Below, piece after piece: positions 24,473 to 33,505 of a stretch of 43,409 nucleotides of DNA. This stretch comes from an uncultured Pedobacter sp. (lineage in GTDB: Bacteria > Bacteroidota > Bacteroidia > Sphingobacteriales > Sphingobacteriaceae). Numbering within the stretch: position 1 is the stretch's first letter; every line of letters begins with the position of its first letter. The notes under the pieces are model-generated. The model was given only the letters and a program-made list of their open reading frames with translations, was not told the origin of the DNA and ran no database searches. The stretch lies in the NCBI RefSeq assembly GCF_946479715.1, contig NZ_CAMLHF010000017.1, positions 1 to 43,409 of the forward strand. Direction: 5' to 3'. The translations under genes and the position numbers were made by a program.

Positions 24473-25009
24473 ATGAAGATTTTAGCCTTCGCAGGAAGTA
24501 GTAGTCGCCAATCAATTAATCGGAAATTGGTTGTCCATACCATTTCTTTTTTTAAAGATCATGATGTTACATTGTTAGATTTAAATGATTTCGAGATGCC
24601 GTTGTTCTCTGTAGATAGAGAGGCAAACGACGGGTATCCGGAAAATGCTTATAAGCTGATAGACCACATATCAGAGACTGATCTTATTATTCTCTCGCTG
24701 GCGGAACACAATGGAAGTTATAGCGCTGCCTTTAAAAATGTGATGGATTGGTGTTCCCGTACCAACAGTAAGTTTTTCCAAAACAAGCCAATGTTGCTAA
24801 TGAGTACTTCTCCTGGTGGATTTGGAGGTGGTAACGTGATGAGTGCGGCAATAATCAGACTCCCAAAGTTAGGTGCAGAAGTGTTGACAACTTTTTCGCT
24901 TCCTTCCTTTCATCAAAACTTTGACCAGGAAACAGGAATCTCAAATTCAGAACTTCTTGAAACACATCTTTCCAAAATTAATGAGGTAAAAGCTAAAATG
25001 TCTCTTTAA
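24473..25009 (+). CDS. NADPH-dependent FMN reductase family flavoprotein
   Basis: This 178-residue flavodoxin-like protein opens with MKILAFAGSSSRQSINRKLV, whose serine-rich loop binds the FMN phosphate. The flavin isoalloxazine loop follows (LSLAEHNGSYSAAFKNVMDW), then LLMSTSPGGFGGGNVMSA, both typical of the NADPH-dependent FMN reductase/azoreductase group. Such enzymes reduce quinones, azo dyes, chromate or flavins with NAD(P)H in the cytoplasm. It is the second gene of a likely two-gene operon with pirin. Its last 17 bases overlap the 3' end of the convergent alpha/beta hydrolase gene. Confidence 0.93.
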   Translation: MKILAFAGSSSRQSINRKLVVHTISFFKDHDVTLLDLNDFEMPLFSVDREANDGYPENAYKLIDHISETDLIILSLAEHNGSYSAAFKNVMDWCSRTNSKFFQNKPMLLMSTSPGGFGGGNVMSAAIIRLPKLGAEVLTTFSLPSFHQNFDQETGISNSELLETHLSKINEVKAKMSL

Positions 25010-25850
25010 TTATATTATCTATTTCTTTGATTACCCTTGAGTCAATAATGATTTTAGCATGAGAGGTATCATCATACTTTGAAGCATCTATTGTCGGGTA
25101 CTGTTCTAGAAACGTTTCGATATAACCTGCAGGGGATATATAGTCGTTAACTTCATAGATGAGCAGGTGTTTTACCTCATCAGAAAAAGTGTACATATCA
25201 TTTAATAAAAAGCGATTGGTGCTCATTTGGTAAAGCTCTTCGAATTCACTAAAAAAGCGTTGTTGTATATTTTCAGGGATGCTTACAGCTGTCATAGACG
25301 ATTTGAAGTTCTCTGTTAGATTAACAAGAGGTGCAATGCTGATCAGAAGTTTAGGGAATTGCAATGTTTCCTGTAGAACCAATGTATTGGCCATACCACC
25401 AAGTGAATGACCGATCATTACATCGGGAGCCCCATAATTTTTTTGGAATTCTTTAATGGCCTCTGCAAAAAGGATCAGGTTGCTCAGTTCACCTTCAGAG
25501 CTCCCATTTCCAGGTGCATCGAAGGCCCATATTTCAATATCTTTATTAAGCAATAAAACATCAATCAATTCGCTAAAATCGATGGCCTTAGAACCCCATC
25601 CGTGTGTAAGGAAAACCTTAATAGAACCATTACCCCATCTAAAACAATTAAAGTTCAAATCAGACTTGCTAAAATACTGATCATACACTTTTAAGGTAGA
25701 CGTTTTAGCAGCGTTTAAAAGATCTTGCTGATGTAAACGACTTGGCATTTTTGGGGAGTAACAAATAAATTTCCAGAGCGTTGCCTGTAAAAGCTCAGGG
25801 TCGTGGCCTTGAACTTTTATATCTTCGATTATTTGTCTTAGGTTTTTCAC
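24993..25850 (-). CDS. alpha/beta hydrolase
   Basis: The 285-residue protein has the fold's landmarks: FLTHGWGSKAIDFSELID with HGW at 83-85 (oxyanion region), IWAFDAPGNGSSEGE, and the nucleophile elbow GHSLGG with Ser149. The final VIKEIDNII helix is preceded by SHAKII, whose histidine is the probable catalytic base. The substrate is unknown; esterase or thioesterase activity is likely. It follows the fatty acid hydroxylase gene by a single base, so both are on one transcript and probably act on related lipids. Confidence 0.88.
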   Translation of the reverse strand: MKNLRQIIEDIKVQGHDPELLQATLWKFICYSPKMPSRLHQQDLLNAAKTSTLKVYDQYFSKSDLNFNCFRWGNGSIKVFLTHGWGSKAIDFSELIDVLLLNKDIEIWAFDAPGNGSSEGELSNLILFAEAIKEFQKNYGAPDVMIGHSLGGMANTLVLQETLQFPKLLISIAPLVNLTENFKSSMTAVSIPENIQQRFFSEFEELYQMSTNRFLLNDMYTFSDEVKHLLIYEVNDYISPAGYIETFLEQYPTIDASKYDDTSHAKIIIDSRVIKEIDNIIKETF

Positions 25851-25851
25851 T

Positions 25852-26730
25852 TTATAATTCCCGCTGCATTACCCTAGCCGTCTGTGTGCTGCCATCATGG
25901 CTCCATCCTGGGGGGTAAAAGATGTACTTTAATTTATCTTTAAATGTAGGCGCTTTTTTAACATCGGCATATAGTGCAATAAATTCATGAAAAATTATAT
26001 TCACTGGGCCAGAGTCTTCTGGCTGCTTTGTTAATCCATACTTTATTTCTTCCTCTGGTACTTCTGCCTGAAATGTACCAAATATGCGATCCCATAGGAT
26101 TAATACCATACCCATATTCTTATCAAGGTAACGTACGTTACTTGCATGATGAACACGGTGATGTGAAGGTGTAACAAAAAGGTATTCAATTATTGGATGT
26201 AGTTTCCCCACGTATTGAGTATGTACTATATTGCCATAGATTTGAGTAACCAGGTAAGCAAAGAGAATATCAAAAGCATTAAATCCCATTAATGCCAGAG
26301 GAAGATAGAAGAAAACCCTGTACAGAGGTTCAAATACCGTAGACCTGAAGCCTGTGGTAAGGTTGAAATGTTCAGATGAGTGATGCGTAACATGCATGGC
26401 CCAAAAGAGCCGAACATAATGGCCGGTGTAATGTAAAAACCAGTATAAAAAGTCTTGAGCAAGAATTAGTACGATCCAATAGATCACCACATTTGAAATT
26501 TGGAACAAACGATAATGAAGATAGAAATATTGAAGTAACATAAAAGTACCCGCCTTTGTAAGGATATTGACTACGAAGGCGCTGGCCATTAGATAAACAT
26601 TAGTAAGAGTGTCACGTTTCTGATAATGTTTTTTATCATGGACGTAACTAAAGTACATTTCAAACAAGGTAAGTAATATAACGAAACCAAATAGTGTTCC
26701 AACCGTTATACTTTTATCCAAATCTGTCAT
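25852..26730 (-). CDS. fatty acid hydroxylase/sterol desaturase family membrane protein
   Basis: The 292-residue protein has several membrane helices and the histidine clusters of the di-iron fatty acid hydroxylase superfamily: HYTGH (100-104), HVTHHSSEH (113-121) and SHHRVHH (189-195), with HTQYVGKLHP between. The family inserts oxygen into or desaturates lipids such as sterols, fatty acids or carotenoids at the membrane. In Bacteroidota many members are unassigned. It leads a two-gene unit with the alpha/beta hydrolase. Upstream, GCGTAAAC (26788-26795) and GTTTAAGC (26799-26806) form an imperfect inverted repeat that could be a regulator site. Confidence 0.93.
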   Translation of the reverse strand: MTDLDKSITVGTLFGFVILLTLFEMYFSYVHDKKHYQKRDTLTNVYLMASAFVVNILTKAGTFMLLQYFYLHYRLFQISNVVIYWIVLILAQDFLYWFLHYTGHYVRLFWAMHVTHHSSEHFNLTTGFRSTVFEPLYRVFFYLPLALMGFNAFDILFAYLVTQIYGNIVHTQYVGKLHPIIEYLFVTPSHHRVHHASNVRYLDKNMGMVLILWDRIFGTFQAEVPEEEIKYGLTKQPEDSGPVNIIFHEFIALYADVKKAPTFKDKLKYIFYPPGWSHDGSTQTARVMQREL

Positions 26731-26904
26731 TTTGAGGGCTTTCTATAAATTTACGAAATTAATAATGCTTAAAACTCAATACTATAAGCGTAAACAACGT
26801 TTAAGCAGTAATGATTTAAACAAATCAAAATTCCTGATTTTTATAGAAATAGCTGTCCTTAGAGTGTCATAATCAATACTTTTACTCTAAAAGTCTGACT
26901 TTTA

Positions 26905-28026
26905 TTATCTTCCGGTCAGGTCGATTGAAAATCTATCAAATAAAGTGGCTTCTTCATCAGCATTTAAACTTGGAACAGTATAGTATTCACCTTGGATAGT
27001 GAAACTAAAAGGCGTTTTTTCAATCGATACTTTTAAAAAGCCATGCCTGTTGTCGCAATAGCTGTCAAGCTGAACCTTATTAAATAAGTCACTTTTAGCG
27101 CAGTAATTGCTGTCGTAAGGATCTGCAAGTTGGTGTAATTCGTCAAAACCTCCAGCTCCTGCAACAACAAATGGAAGTATTTTTCCATCTTCATATTGTT
27201 TACTAAAGCGTTGGTAATTATGCACGTGTCCACTAAAAATAATGTCTGGTTTTACACCAGCTTCTTTAAAAGCAGTTTCCAGAAACTCTATCATTGATTT
27301 GCTCGACCCATGATTTGTATCAGCAGAATATGGCGCATGGTGCATGCAAACAATTATAGCCTTATCAGAACGAAGAGTTGCGGCATTTTGTAACTCCTTA
27401 ACAAACCAGTTTTTTTGTTCTTTAGTAATGTGGCCATATTTAGGAACATTTGTATGAAGGCCAATTATTGTTGCCAAAGGCGACTCCATTGTCCAGAATA
27501 CATGAGGCTGAACCTGACTTTTTCTATTGCTGTGGGTACCAAAATAAATTGTTTTAGGACAAGTATTGCAAAAAGCAGCGTAAAATGCTTCAAGACTTTC
27601 GTAATGTAATTCGCAGTCTGGGTTTATATCTGTGTCATGATTCCCTGCTATGGCATAAATAGGACCTGGGTAAGTTTCGAATGGTTTTAAAAACTGCTCA
27701 TCATATTGCTCTGCTTCGCCATAATGATAAACAATATCTCCAAGGTGGTATAAGAATGCTGGTCTGTCGTGTTCGCTTGTTGCACATAAGTATTGCTCAG
27801 CCATTTTTCCTGCTACCTGTTTCTGAGCATCGGCAGATTTCAATCCGCCGGTATCACCAACCATATGAAAAACCATTTTTCCTGGTGCGGTTTCATTTAA
27901 GCGGTTTCCAAGATTTAATCGGTATGGGTAACTACCGGTAGGTTCAGGCAAAGGTTGAAATTTATCGAGGTCATCTACCTGATCTGTTTTAAAAACAGCA
28001 TTGTACAGAATCTTTGTGCTGATCAT
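26905..28026 (-). CDS. calcineurin-like metallophosphoesterase
   Basis: The 373-residue protein shows all five metal motifs in order: VGDTGG (about 57), LGDIVYHYGEAEQYD (about 93-107), GNHDTD (about 126), MHHAPYSADTNHGSS (about 220) and GHVHNYQRFSK (about 255). The arrangement resembles purple acid phosphatase-like enzymes. There is no signal peptide, so it is probably cytoplasmic. The substrate is unknown. It stands alone, with 174 bases of apparently empty DNA between it and the hydroxylase gene downstream. Confidence 0.93.
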   Translation of the reverse strand: MISTKILYNAVFKTDQVDDLDKFQPLPEPTGSYPYRLNLGNRLNETAPGKMVFHMVGDTGGLKSADAQKQVAGKMAEQYLCATSEHDRPAFLYHLGDIVYHYGEAEQYDEQFLKPFETYPGPIYAIAGNHDTDINPDCELHYESLEAFYAAFCNTCPKTIYFGTHSNRKSQVQPHVFWTMESPLATIIGLHTNVPKYGHITKEQKNWFVKELQNAATLRSDKAIIVCMHHAPYSADTNHGSSKSMIEFLETAFKEAGVKPDIIFSGHVHNYQRFSKQYEDGKILPFVVAGAGGFDELHQLADPYDSNYCAKSDLFNKVQLDSYCDNRHGFLKVSIEKTPFSFTIQGEYYTVPSLNADEEATLFDRFSIDLTGR

Positions 28027-28180
28027 AATCTTAACGTTTGGTGATTACCATAAAATTAGGACGCTAATATTAAGTCAGCATTAAAAATTGATTATTATCA
28101 AAAATGGTAATATAGCCTTATCAGGAACAATTGTGATAAATCTATTGTTAAGGGTTTTGATTGTGTTAACATAATGATAA

Positions 28181-28213
28181 TTGCATATTAAAATGCAGTT
28201 AATTTATATTTGC
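28181..28213 (+). promoter_or_regulatory. promoter ahead of a small unknown gene
   Basis: TTG at 28181-28183, a 21-base spacer and TATATTTGC at 28205-28213 fit the Bacteroidota consensus very well. Transcription would start near 28220, which excludes the TTG at 28181 as the start codon of the frame running through it. Confidence 0.7.
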
Positions 28214-28276
28214 GCAGTGACAACACCTCTATATGTACTTTACGAATTACTGATCAGACTCACAGAGTTAGATCCA

Positions 28277-28450
28277 ATGATCGGCGATTTTTACGCTCAT
28301 AAATACACAGATTCCGGTGCAATTATCAGAACAAAGAATGGGTCATTGAATGTTCCTCAACATCTACTTGAAAAACAATTTTCAAGTCCCTCTCAGATAA
28401 CCGATGCAGATTTAAAGCAATTGGTAAATGAATTTAAGTGGAGTACCTGA
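28277..28450 (+). CDS. small hypothetical protein, 57 residues
   Basis: I do not recognise this protein. With the ATG at 28277 it reads MIGDFYAHKYTDSGAIIRTK, then NGSLNVPQHLLEKQFSSPSQ and ITDADLKQLVNEFKWST. It is hydrophilic, without signal peptide or membrane segment. The same frame is open upstream to a TTG at 28181, but that codon is the -33 box of the promoter just described, so the short form is preferred. A good promoter and a sensible protein-like composition are the only support for a real gene. It lies alone between the metallophosphoesterase and the M13 peptidase genes. Confidence 0.55.
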   Translation: MIGDFYAHKYTDSGAIIRTKNGSLNVPQHLLEKQFSSPSQITDADLKQLVNEFKWST

Positions 28451-28535
28451 TTTTGAAATGTATGGAGAAATTTATGTTGGAGTAAAGTAACTAAGATATT
28501 ATGGATTATATAGAAGTTAGGTAGTAATCTTTTGT

Positions 28536-28543
28536 TAAATTTG
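28536..28543 (+). promoter_or_regulatory. -7 promoter box of the M13 peptidase gene
   Basis: TAAATTTG matches TAnnTTTG and lies 38 bases ahead of the ATG. A clear -33 TTG at the right distance is not seen. Confidence 0.45.
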
Positions 28544-28581
28544 GTTTAACACTTATTTCTTATTCATAAATTCTTAGATAA

Positions 28582-30621
28582 ATGAAAATTAAAAAATCTT
28601 TCAGTATCCCTTTTGCGGCCTGCTCATTACTGCTGATGGCATCCTGCAACAATTCGGAACCAAAGCAAGAACTGCATTCAGGTCTTATCCTTAAAAATAT
28701 GGATACTACCGTGGCACCAGGGAATAATTTTACAGCCTATGTGAACGGCACCTGGATGAAAAATACAAAGATCCCTTCTGATAAGGCCTCATATGGTGTT
28801 GGGGCTATGGTGAACGATAAAGCGCAGGAAGATGTTAAAGAGATAATAGAGAATGCAGCGAAGGGGAATCCTGCTGATGGTTCTGATGAGCAGAAAATTG
28901 GCGATTTTTATGAATCCTATATGAACACGAAGGTTCGTGATTCTATTGGGCTGTCGCCTTTAAATGCCGAATTCAAAAAAATAGATGCTATCGCTTCAGG
29001 AAAAGATTTGGCCTCTTATTTTGCTTATGCTAATAAGATAGGCTATATGGTTCCTTTCAATTTAAGTGTTGTTGAAGATCTGAAAGATCCCAGAAAGTAT
29101 ATGCTTTATACCTGGCAAGGTGGTCTTGGTTTACCAGATCGTGAGTATTATTCGTTAAAGGATGCAAAATCTGCAGATATCCGTGCTAAATACGTGGCCC
29201 ATATTGAAAAGATGTTAACTCTTGCCGGAATTCCTGATGCGAAAACTAAATCTGCTCAGATAATGGCGCTCGAGACCCTGATAGCCTCAAAGCAAATGAA
29301 GAAGGAAGAAACCAGAAATATGGCTGGCCTTTATAATAGTTTTCCGATTAAAAACCTGAGCACGTTAACTCCTGATTTTGACTGGAACACGTTGCTAACA
29401 GAGGCAGGAGTTAAGAATCATGACACCTTAATTATTAGCCAGGTAGCATATACTAAAGATTTAAATGCCATCTTGAAGAATACGCCGCTCGATACCTGGA
29501 AAAATTATCTGAAATGGGGTGCTGTAACGAGCTCTGCAACTTCTTTGAACACAGCGCTTGATCAGGAGAATTTCAATTTCTATGCTAAAATTTTATATGG
29601 TGTTAAGGAACAGAAGCCTCAATGGCGCAGAGCTGTCGATGTGGTTAACGGGAACCTGGGCGAGGTAGTTGGTAAACTATATGTTGAAAAGCATTTCCCG
29701 CCTGCAGCTAAGGAACGCATGCTTAAGCTTGTCGGAAATCTATTGAAAGCTTACGAGACGAGTATTAAAGAGCTCGATTGGATGGGGGCCGAAACTAAAA
29801 AACAAGCACTTGAAAAAATAAGTAAGTTCACTCCAAAAATTGGATATCCTGATAAATGGAGAGATTATAGCAAACTTAAAATTGAGAAGAATGATTTGTT
29901 CGGTAATGAAAAACGATCTACCGAGTTCGAGTACAATCGTACTTTTAATAAGCTAGGTAAACCTGTTGATCGTACAGAATGGGGGATGACACCGCAAACC
30001 GTTAATGCATACTATAATCCTAGTATGAATGAGATTGTTTTTCCTGCTGCAATCCTTCAGCCACCATTTTTTGATATGACCGCAGATGACGCTGTAAATT
30101 ATGGGGGTATCGGCGCGGTGATTGGCCATGAAATAGGCCATGGTTTCGACGATCAAGGAAGTACATTTGATGGTACAGGTGCAATGCGTAACTGGTGGAC
30201 AGCTAAGGATCAAAGTGAGTTTAAAAAGAGAACAAGTGCTTTAAAAGCACAGTACAGTGGGTTTAAAGTTTTTTCTGATCTGAATGTAAATGGAGATTTT
30301 ACACTTGGTGAAAATATTGGAGACCTTGGAGGATTAAGTATTGCGCTGAAAGCCTATAATACAAGCTTAAATGGTAAACCGGCACCGGTTATGGATGGGT
30401 TTACCGGCGAGCAAAGGGTATTCCTTGGATGGGCCCAGGTATGGTTAAATAAATCTAGAGACGAGGCTTTAAGGAATCAAGTAGGCACGGATCCTCATTC
30501 CCCAGCTAAGTTTAGGGTTAATGGTGTAGTTAGGAACATACCGGAGTTTTATACTGCATTTAATGTAAAACCAACGGACTCTCTATACCTGGCACCAGAG
30601 AAAAGAGTTAAAATCTGGTAG
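28582..30621 (+). CDS. M13 (neprilysin/PepO) family zinc metallopeptidase, lipoprotein
   Basis: The 679-residue protein has a lipoprotein signal (lipobox LMASC, Cys22), then the M13 N-terminal domain (AYVNGTWMKNTKIPSDKASY). The zinc catalytic domain holds NAYYNPSMNEIVFPAAILQP, GHEIGHGFDDQG near residue 515 (HExxH) and ENIGDLGGL near 577, which gives the third zinc ligand. The end, DPHSPAKFRVNGVVRNIPEF to the terminal KRVKIW, replaces the CxxW tail of animal neprilysins. The length and motif order are normal. It should degrade short peptides in the periplasm or at the outer membrane. Monocistronic, with a strong terminator after it. Confidence 0.96.
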   Translation: MKIKKSFSIPFAACSLLLMASCNNSEPKQELHSGLILKNMDTTVAPGNNFTAYVNGTWMKNTKIPSDKASYGVGAMVNDKAQEDVKEIIENAAKGNPADGSDEQKIGDFYESYMNTKVRDSIGLSPLNAEFKKIDAIASGKDLASYFAYANKIGYMVPFNLSVVEDLKDPRKYMLYTWQGGLGLPDREYYSLKDAKSADIRAKYVAHIEKMLTLAGIPDAKTKSAQIMALETLIASKQMKKEETRNMAGLYNSFPIKNLSTLTPDFDWNTLLTEAGVKNHDTLIISQVAYTKDLNAILKNTPLDTWKNYLKWGAVTSSATSLNTALDQENFNFYAKILYGVKEQKPQWRRAVDVVNGNLGEVVGKLYVEKHFPPAAKERMLKLVGNLLKAYETSIKELDWMGAETKKQALEKISKFTPKIGYPDKWRDYSKLKIEKNDLFGNEKRSTEFEYNRTFNKLGKPVDRTEWGMTPQTVNAYYNPSMNEIVFPAAILQPPFFDMTADDAVNYGGIGAVIGHEIGHGFDDQGSTFDGTGAMRNWWTAKDQSEFKKRTSALKAQYSGFKVFSDLNVNGDFTLGENIGDLGGLSIALKAYNTSLNGKPAPVMDGFTGEQRVFLGWAQVWLNKSRDEALRNQVGTDPHSPAKFRVNGVVRNIPEFYTAFNVKPTDSLYLAPEKRVKIW

Positions 30622-30648
30622 AGGATCTAGTAAAGACTCAGTATAAAA

Positions 30649-30685
30649 GAAAAGCTCGTATCATTCATCATGATACGAGCTTTTC
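30649..30685. terminator. bidirectional terminator after the M13 peptidase gene
   Basis: Bases 30649-30664 and 30670-30685 form a perfect 16-bp stem (GAAAAGCTCGTATCAT and its complement) with a TCATC loop. TTTTC flanks it on the plus side and AAAAG on the other, so it can also end the minus-strand CBS gene, which stops at 30729. Confidence 0.88.
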
Positions 30686-30728
30686 AATTTAATTGAGATT
30701 GCAGTTAATATTAGATTGATAAAGTTCT

Positions 30729-31157
30729 TTAACTACTGATATAGCTTTCCAGTTGAGATATGGTTTGTTTCTGATCTGCAATGATGAATTTAACCACATC
30801 ACCTATTGAAACCATTCCAAGTAATTGATTGTCCTGCATTACCGGTAAATGCCTGATATGTTTGTCCGTCATGATTTGCATGCACAGGTCTATACTGTCT
30901 GTCGGCACGATAGTTATTGGATTGGGTGTCATTACCTCTTTTATCGGAGTTCCGGCCGACGATTTCCCATACAAAATGATCTTCCGGGCATAATCTCTTT
31001 CTGTAAATATACCCTGTAGCTTATGATCTTCAAGAATAAGCAGTGCACTTACATTCTTTTCCATCATCAATTGAAGCGCCTCTAAAACAGATGAGTTTTC
31101 TGTAACTGAGAAAATTTGTACAGGTTTAGTATTAAGTATTTGTTGTACTGTTTTCAT
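30729..31157 (-). CDS. CBS domain-containing protein
   Basis: The 142-residue protein is a pair of CBS domains and nothing else. The first (residues about 8-65) includes SSVLEALQLMMEKNVSALLI and GIFTERDYARKI; the second (about 72-130) includes MTPNPITIVPTDSIDLCMQI and HIRHLPVMQDNQLLGMVSIG. Tandem CBS pairs bind adenine nucleotides and regulate partner proteins. The TERDYARK and SIGDVVKF segments are the usual phosphate contacts. No partner is evident; it lies 71 bases after the GH3-family gene and could be read from the same transcript. Confidence 0.94.
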   Translation of the reverse strand: MKTVQQILNTKPVQIFSVTENSSVLEALQLMMEKNVSALLILEDHKLQGIFTERDYARKIILYGKSSAGTPIKEVMTPNPITIVPTDSIDLCMQIMTDKHIRHLPVMQDNQLLGMVSIGDVVKFIIADQKQTISQLESYISS

Positions 31158-31228
31158 AAGCGATTAAGAATTAGCTATTTAAATTTAACTAAAAAAAATT
31201 AAATCACCATTATCTTGTACAAAAAATA

Positions 31229-32740
31229 TTATTTCATCAGAGGCAATATTTCCTCCACGTATTTCCTGTCATTTGCCAATCTGGGAACCTTATGTTGTCC
31301 GCCTAGTTTGCCTTTCGATTTTAGCCAATTATAAAAAGTATTATTGGGAGCATTATGTACTTTAGGGCGGCGTAATGCCATATCTTTAAATCTTTTGGCA
31401 TCATAATCAGAATTCACTTCTCTTAAAGTCTGGTCCAGCACATCTACAAAAAGTTCAAAATCGTTTGGTTGATGATCAAATTCGATGATCCATTCGTGAC
31501 CTCCAACTTCTTCACCTTTAAAGTAAATAGGACAAGCGGTGTAATCTTTAAAAACTGCACCTGTTGCATCGCAGGCTTTACAAATAGCTTGTTCAGCATT
31601 GTCTATAATAACCTCTTCTCCAAAAGCATTTATAAAGTGTTTTGTCCTGCCTGTTATTTTTATTCGGTATGGAGATAAACTAGTGAATTGAACAGTATCT
31701 CCAATCATGTAACGCCAAAGGCCTCCATTTGTAGAAATAATAATGGCGTAGTTTTTATTTAGTTCTACCTGTTCAAGAGTTAAGGTGTCGGGGTTGTCAT
31801 CATCAATTTTTTCAAACGGCAAAAATTCGTAGTAAATGCCGTAATCAAGCATCAGTAACAGTTCATCAGAATCTACTTCATCCTGAATGCCAAAAAAACC
31901 TTCGGAAGCATTATAGGTTTCCAGGTAATACATGTGATTACAAGGAATCAGTTCTTTAAACTGTTCTCTGTAAGGCTTAAAATTTACTGCCCCGTGAATA
32001 TAAAGCTCAAGATTTGGCCATACCTCTAGCAAATTGGCTTTGCCGGTAATTTCGAGTACTTTTTTAGCCAATACTATGGTCCATGTAGGTACTCCGGCGA
32101 TATTGGTCACATTTTCTTTAATGGTAGCCTCAGCCATTTTTTCCATCTTCTCCTCATAGTTCTCCATCAGTGCAATGGAGATATTTGGCGTACGGTAATA
32201 TTCTGCCCACATCGGCAGGTTTTTAATCAGCACTGCAGATAGGTCACCATAAAAAGAATCTTCATTGAGCTGGTTGATTTGGTGACTTCCACCGAGAACC
32301 AGCCCTTTTCCGGTAAAAATCTCATTGTCAGGTCTGTTGTTACAGAAAATCGACAACATGTCTTTCCCGCCTTTAAAATGACACTCCTGTAAAGATTCCT
32401 CAGATACAGGAATAAACTTACTCCTGTCGCTTGTTGTTCCGGATGATTTGGCAAACCATTTAATTTCAGACGGCCAGAGAATGTTTTGTTCTCCTTTTAG
32501 CATCCTTTCTATATATGGTTTTAGCGTATCATAATTCTGTAAGGGAACACGTTCTTTAAATTGTTTAGGAGTTTCAATAGTACGGTAATCATATTTTTCC
32601 CCCCATTCAGTATCCTCAGCACTGGAAATTAGTTTTTGAAACCATTCTTCCTGAACGTCATGTGGGTACTTCATAAAAAGCTCAATCTGGTGAACGCGCT
32701 TTTTCATATACCAGGTAAAAATTGAATTTACAATTGCCAT
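31229..32740 (-). CDS. GH3 family protein (auxin-responsive promoter family, ANL-like)
   Basis: The 503-residue protein belongs to the GH3 family, relatives of acyl-adenylating enzymes; the plant members join amino acids to jasmonate or auxin. The ATP-binding loop AKSSGTTSDRSKFIPVS is at about residues 99-115. The middle motif MYYLETYNASEGFFGIQDEV and LMLDYGIYYEFLPFEKID follow, and NGGLWRYMIGDTVQFTSLSP with RIKITGRTKHFINAFGEEVI marks the hinge to the C-terminal domain. Bacteroidota members are conserved but their substrate is not known. It follows lptB by 21 bases in the recJ-lptB-GH3 operon. Confidence 0.93.
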   Translation of the reverse strand: MAIVNSIFTWYMKKRVHQIELFMKYPHDVQEEWFQKLISSAEDTEWGEKYDYRTIETPKQFKERVPLQNYDTLKPYIERMLKGEQNILWPSEIKWFAKSSGTTSDRSKFIPVSEESLQECHFKGGKDMLSIFCNNRPDNEIFTGKGLVLGGSHQINQLNEDSFYGDLSAVLIKNLPMWAEYYRTPNISIALMENYEEKMEKMAEATIKENVTNIAGVPTWTIVLAKKVLEITGKANLLEVWPNLELYIHGAVNFKPYREQFKELIPCNHMYYLETYNASEGFFGIQDEVDSDELLLMLDYGIYYEFLPFEKIDDDNPDTLTLEQVELNKNYAIIISTNGGLWRYMIGDTVQFTSLSPYRIKITGRTKHFINAFGEEVIIDNAEQAICKACDATGAVFKDYTACPIYFKGEEVGGHEWIIEFDHQPNDFELFVDVLDQTLREVNSDYDAKRFKDMALRRPKVHNAPNNTFYNWLKSKGKLGGQHKVPRLANDRKYVEEILPLMK

Positions 32741-32761
32741 GCTTTTGTTTAAGTAAGTGAA

Positions 32762-33496
32762 TTATAAGTTTTTACTTCGTAATACGAAATTAGAGCCTAA
32801 GTAAACTCGTCTTACCATTTCATTGGCAGCAAGTACTTCAGGAGTGCCTGATTCAAGGATTTTACCCTCAAACAGTAAATAAGCTCTGTCGGTGATCGAT
32901 AAAGTTTCTTGTACGTTGTGGTCGGTAATCAGAATACCTATGTTTTTTTGTTTTAGTTTGGCTACAATGGTCTGAATTTCTTCAACTGCAATAGGGTCTA
33001 CTCCTGCAAAGGGCTCGTCCAATAAAATGAAATTTGGACTAGCTGCGAGAGCCCTGGCAATTTCTGTTCTTCTGCGTTCTCCTCCAGAAAGCAGGTCGCC
33101 GCGGTTCTTACGTACCTTGTGTAAGCTAAATTCAGTAATCAGTTCTTCCAGTTGCTCATGGCGTTCTTCTTTGCTCATTTTAGTCATTTCTAAAATGGCC
33201 ATGATATTATCTTCCACCGAAAGTTTTCTGAAAACAGAAGCTTCCTGAGCTAAGTATCCAATACCTTTTTGTGCTCTTCGGTACATTGGGTCGGTAGTGA
33301 TGTCCTCGTCATCTAAATATATTGTACCCTCATTTGGTTTAATCAGACCTACAATCATGTAAAAAGAAGTGGTTTTTCCAGCCCCATTTGGGCCTAATAA
33401 ACCAACAATTTCACCCTGACTAACACTAAACGAAACGTCATTAACAACAGTACGTTGCTTATATTTTTTTATCAGATTTTCAGCTCTTAATATCAT
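32762..33496 (-). CDS. lptB: LPS export ABC transporter ATP-binding protein
   Basis: LptB drives extraction of lipopolysaccharide from the inner membrane together with LptF and LptG. The 244-residue ATPase has Walker [10 protein letters not shown] (36-44), the Q-loop in [15 protein letters not shown], the signature [17 protein letters not shown], Walker [15 protein letters not shown] and the H-loop ILITDHNV. The AQEASVF and TDHNVQETL segments separate LptB from related ABC ATPases such as LivF. It lies nine bases after recJ and 21 bases before the GH3 gene, so all three are cotranscribed. The LptFG genes are not in the window. Confidence 0.95.
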   Translation of the reverse strand: MILRAENLIKKYKQRTVVNDVSFSVSQGEIVGLLGPNGAGKTTSFYMIVGLIKPNEGTIYLDDEDITTDPMYRRAQKGIGYLAQEASVFRKLSVEDNIMAILEMTKMSKEERHEQLEELITEFSLHKVRKNRGDLLSGGERRRTEIARALAASPNFILLDEPFAGVDPIAVEEIQTIVAKLKQKNIGILITDHNVQETLSITDRAYLLFEGKILESGTPEVLAANEMVRRVYLGSNFVLRSKNL

Positions 33497-33505
33497 CTAA
33501 TTATA

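Noticed and set aside
26798..26806. Second copy of the LacI operator core (ACGTTTAAG) ahead of the fatty acid hydroxylase gene
   Set aside because: Only nine bases match, which is expected by chance in AT-rich sequence of this size, and the local palindrome has a different centre.
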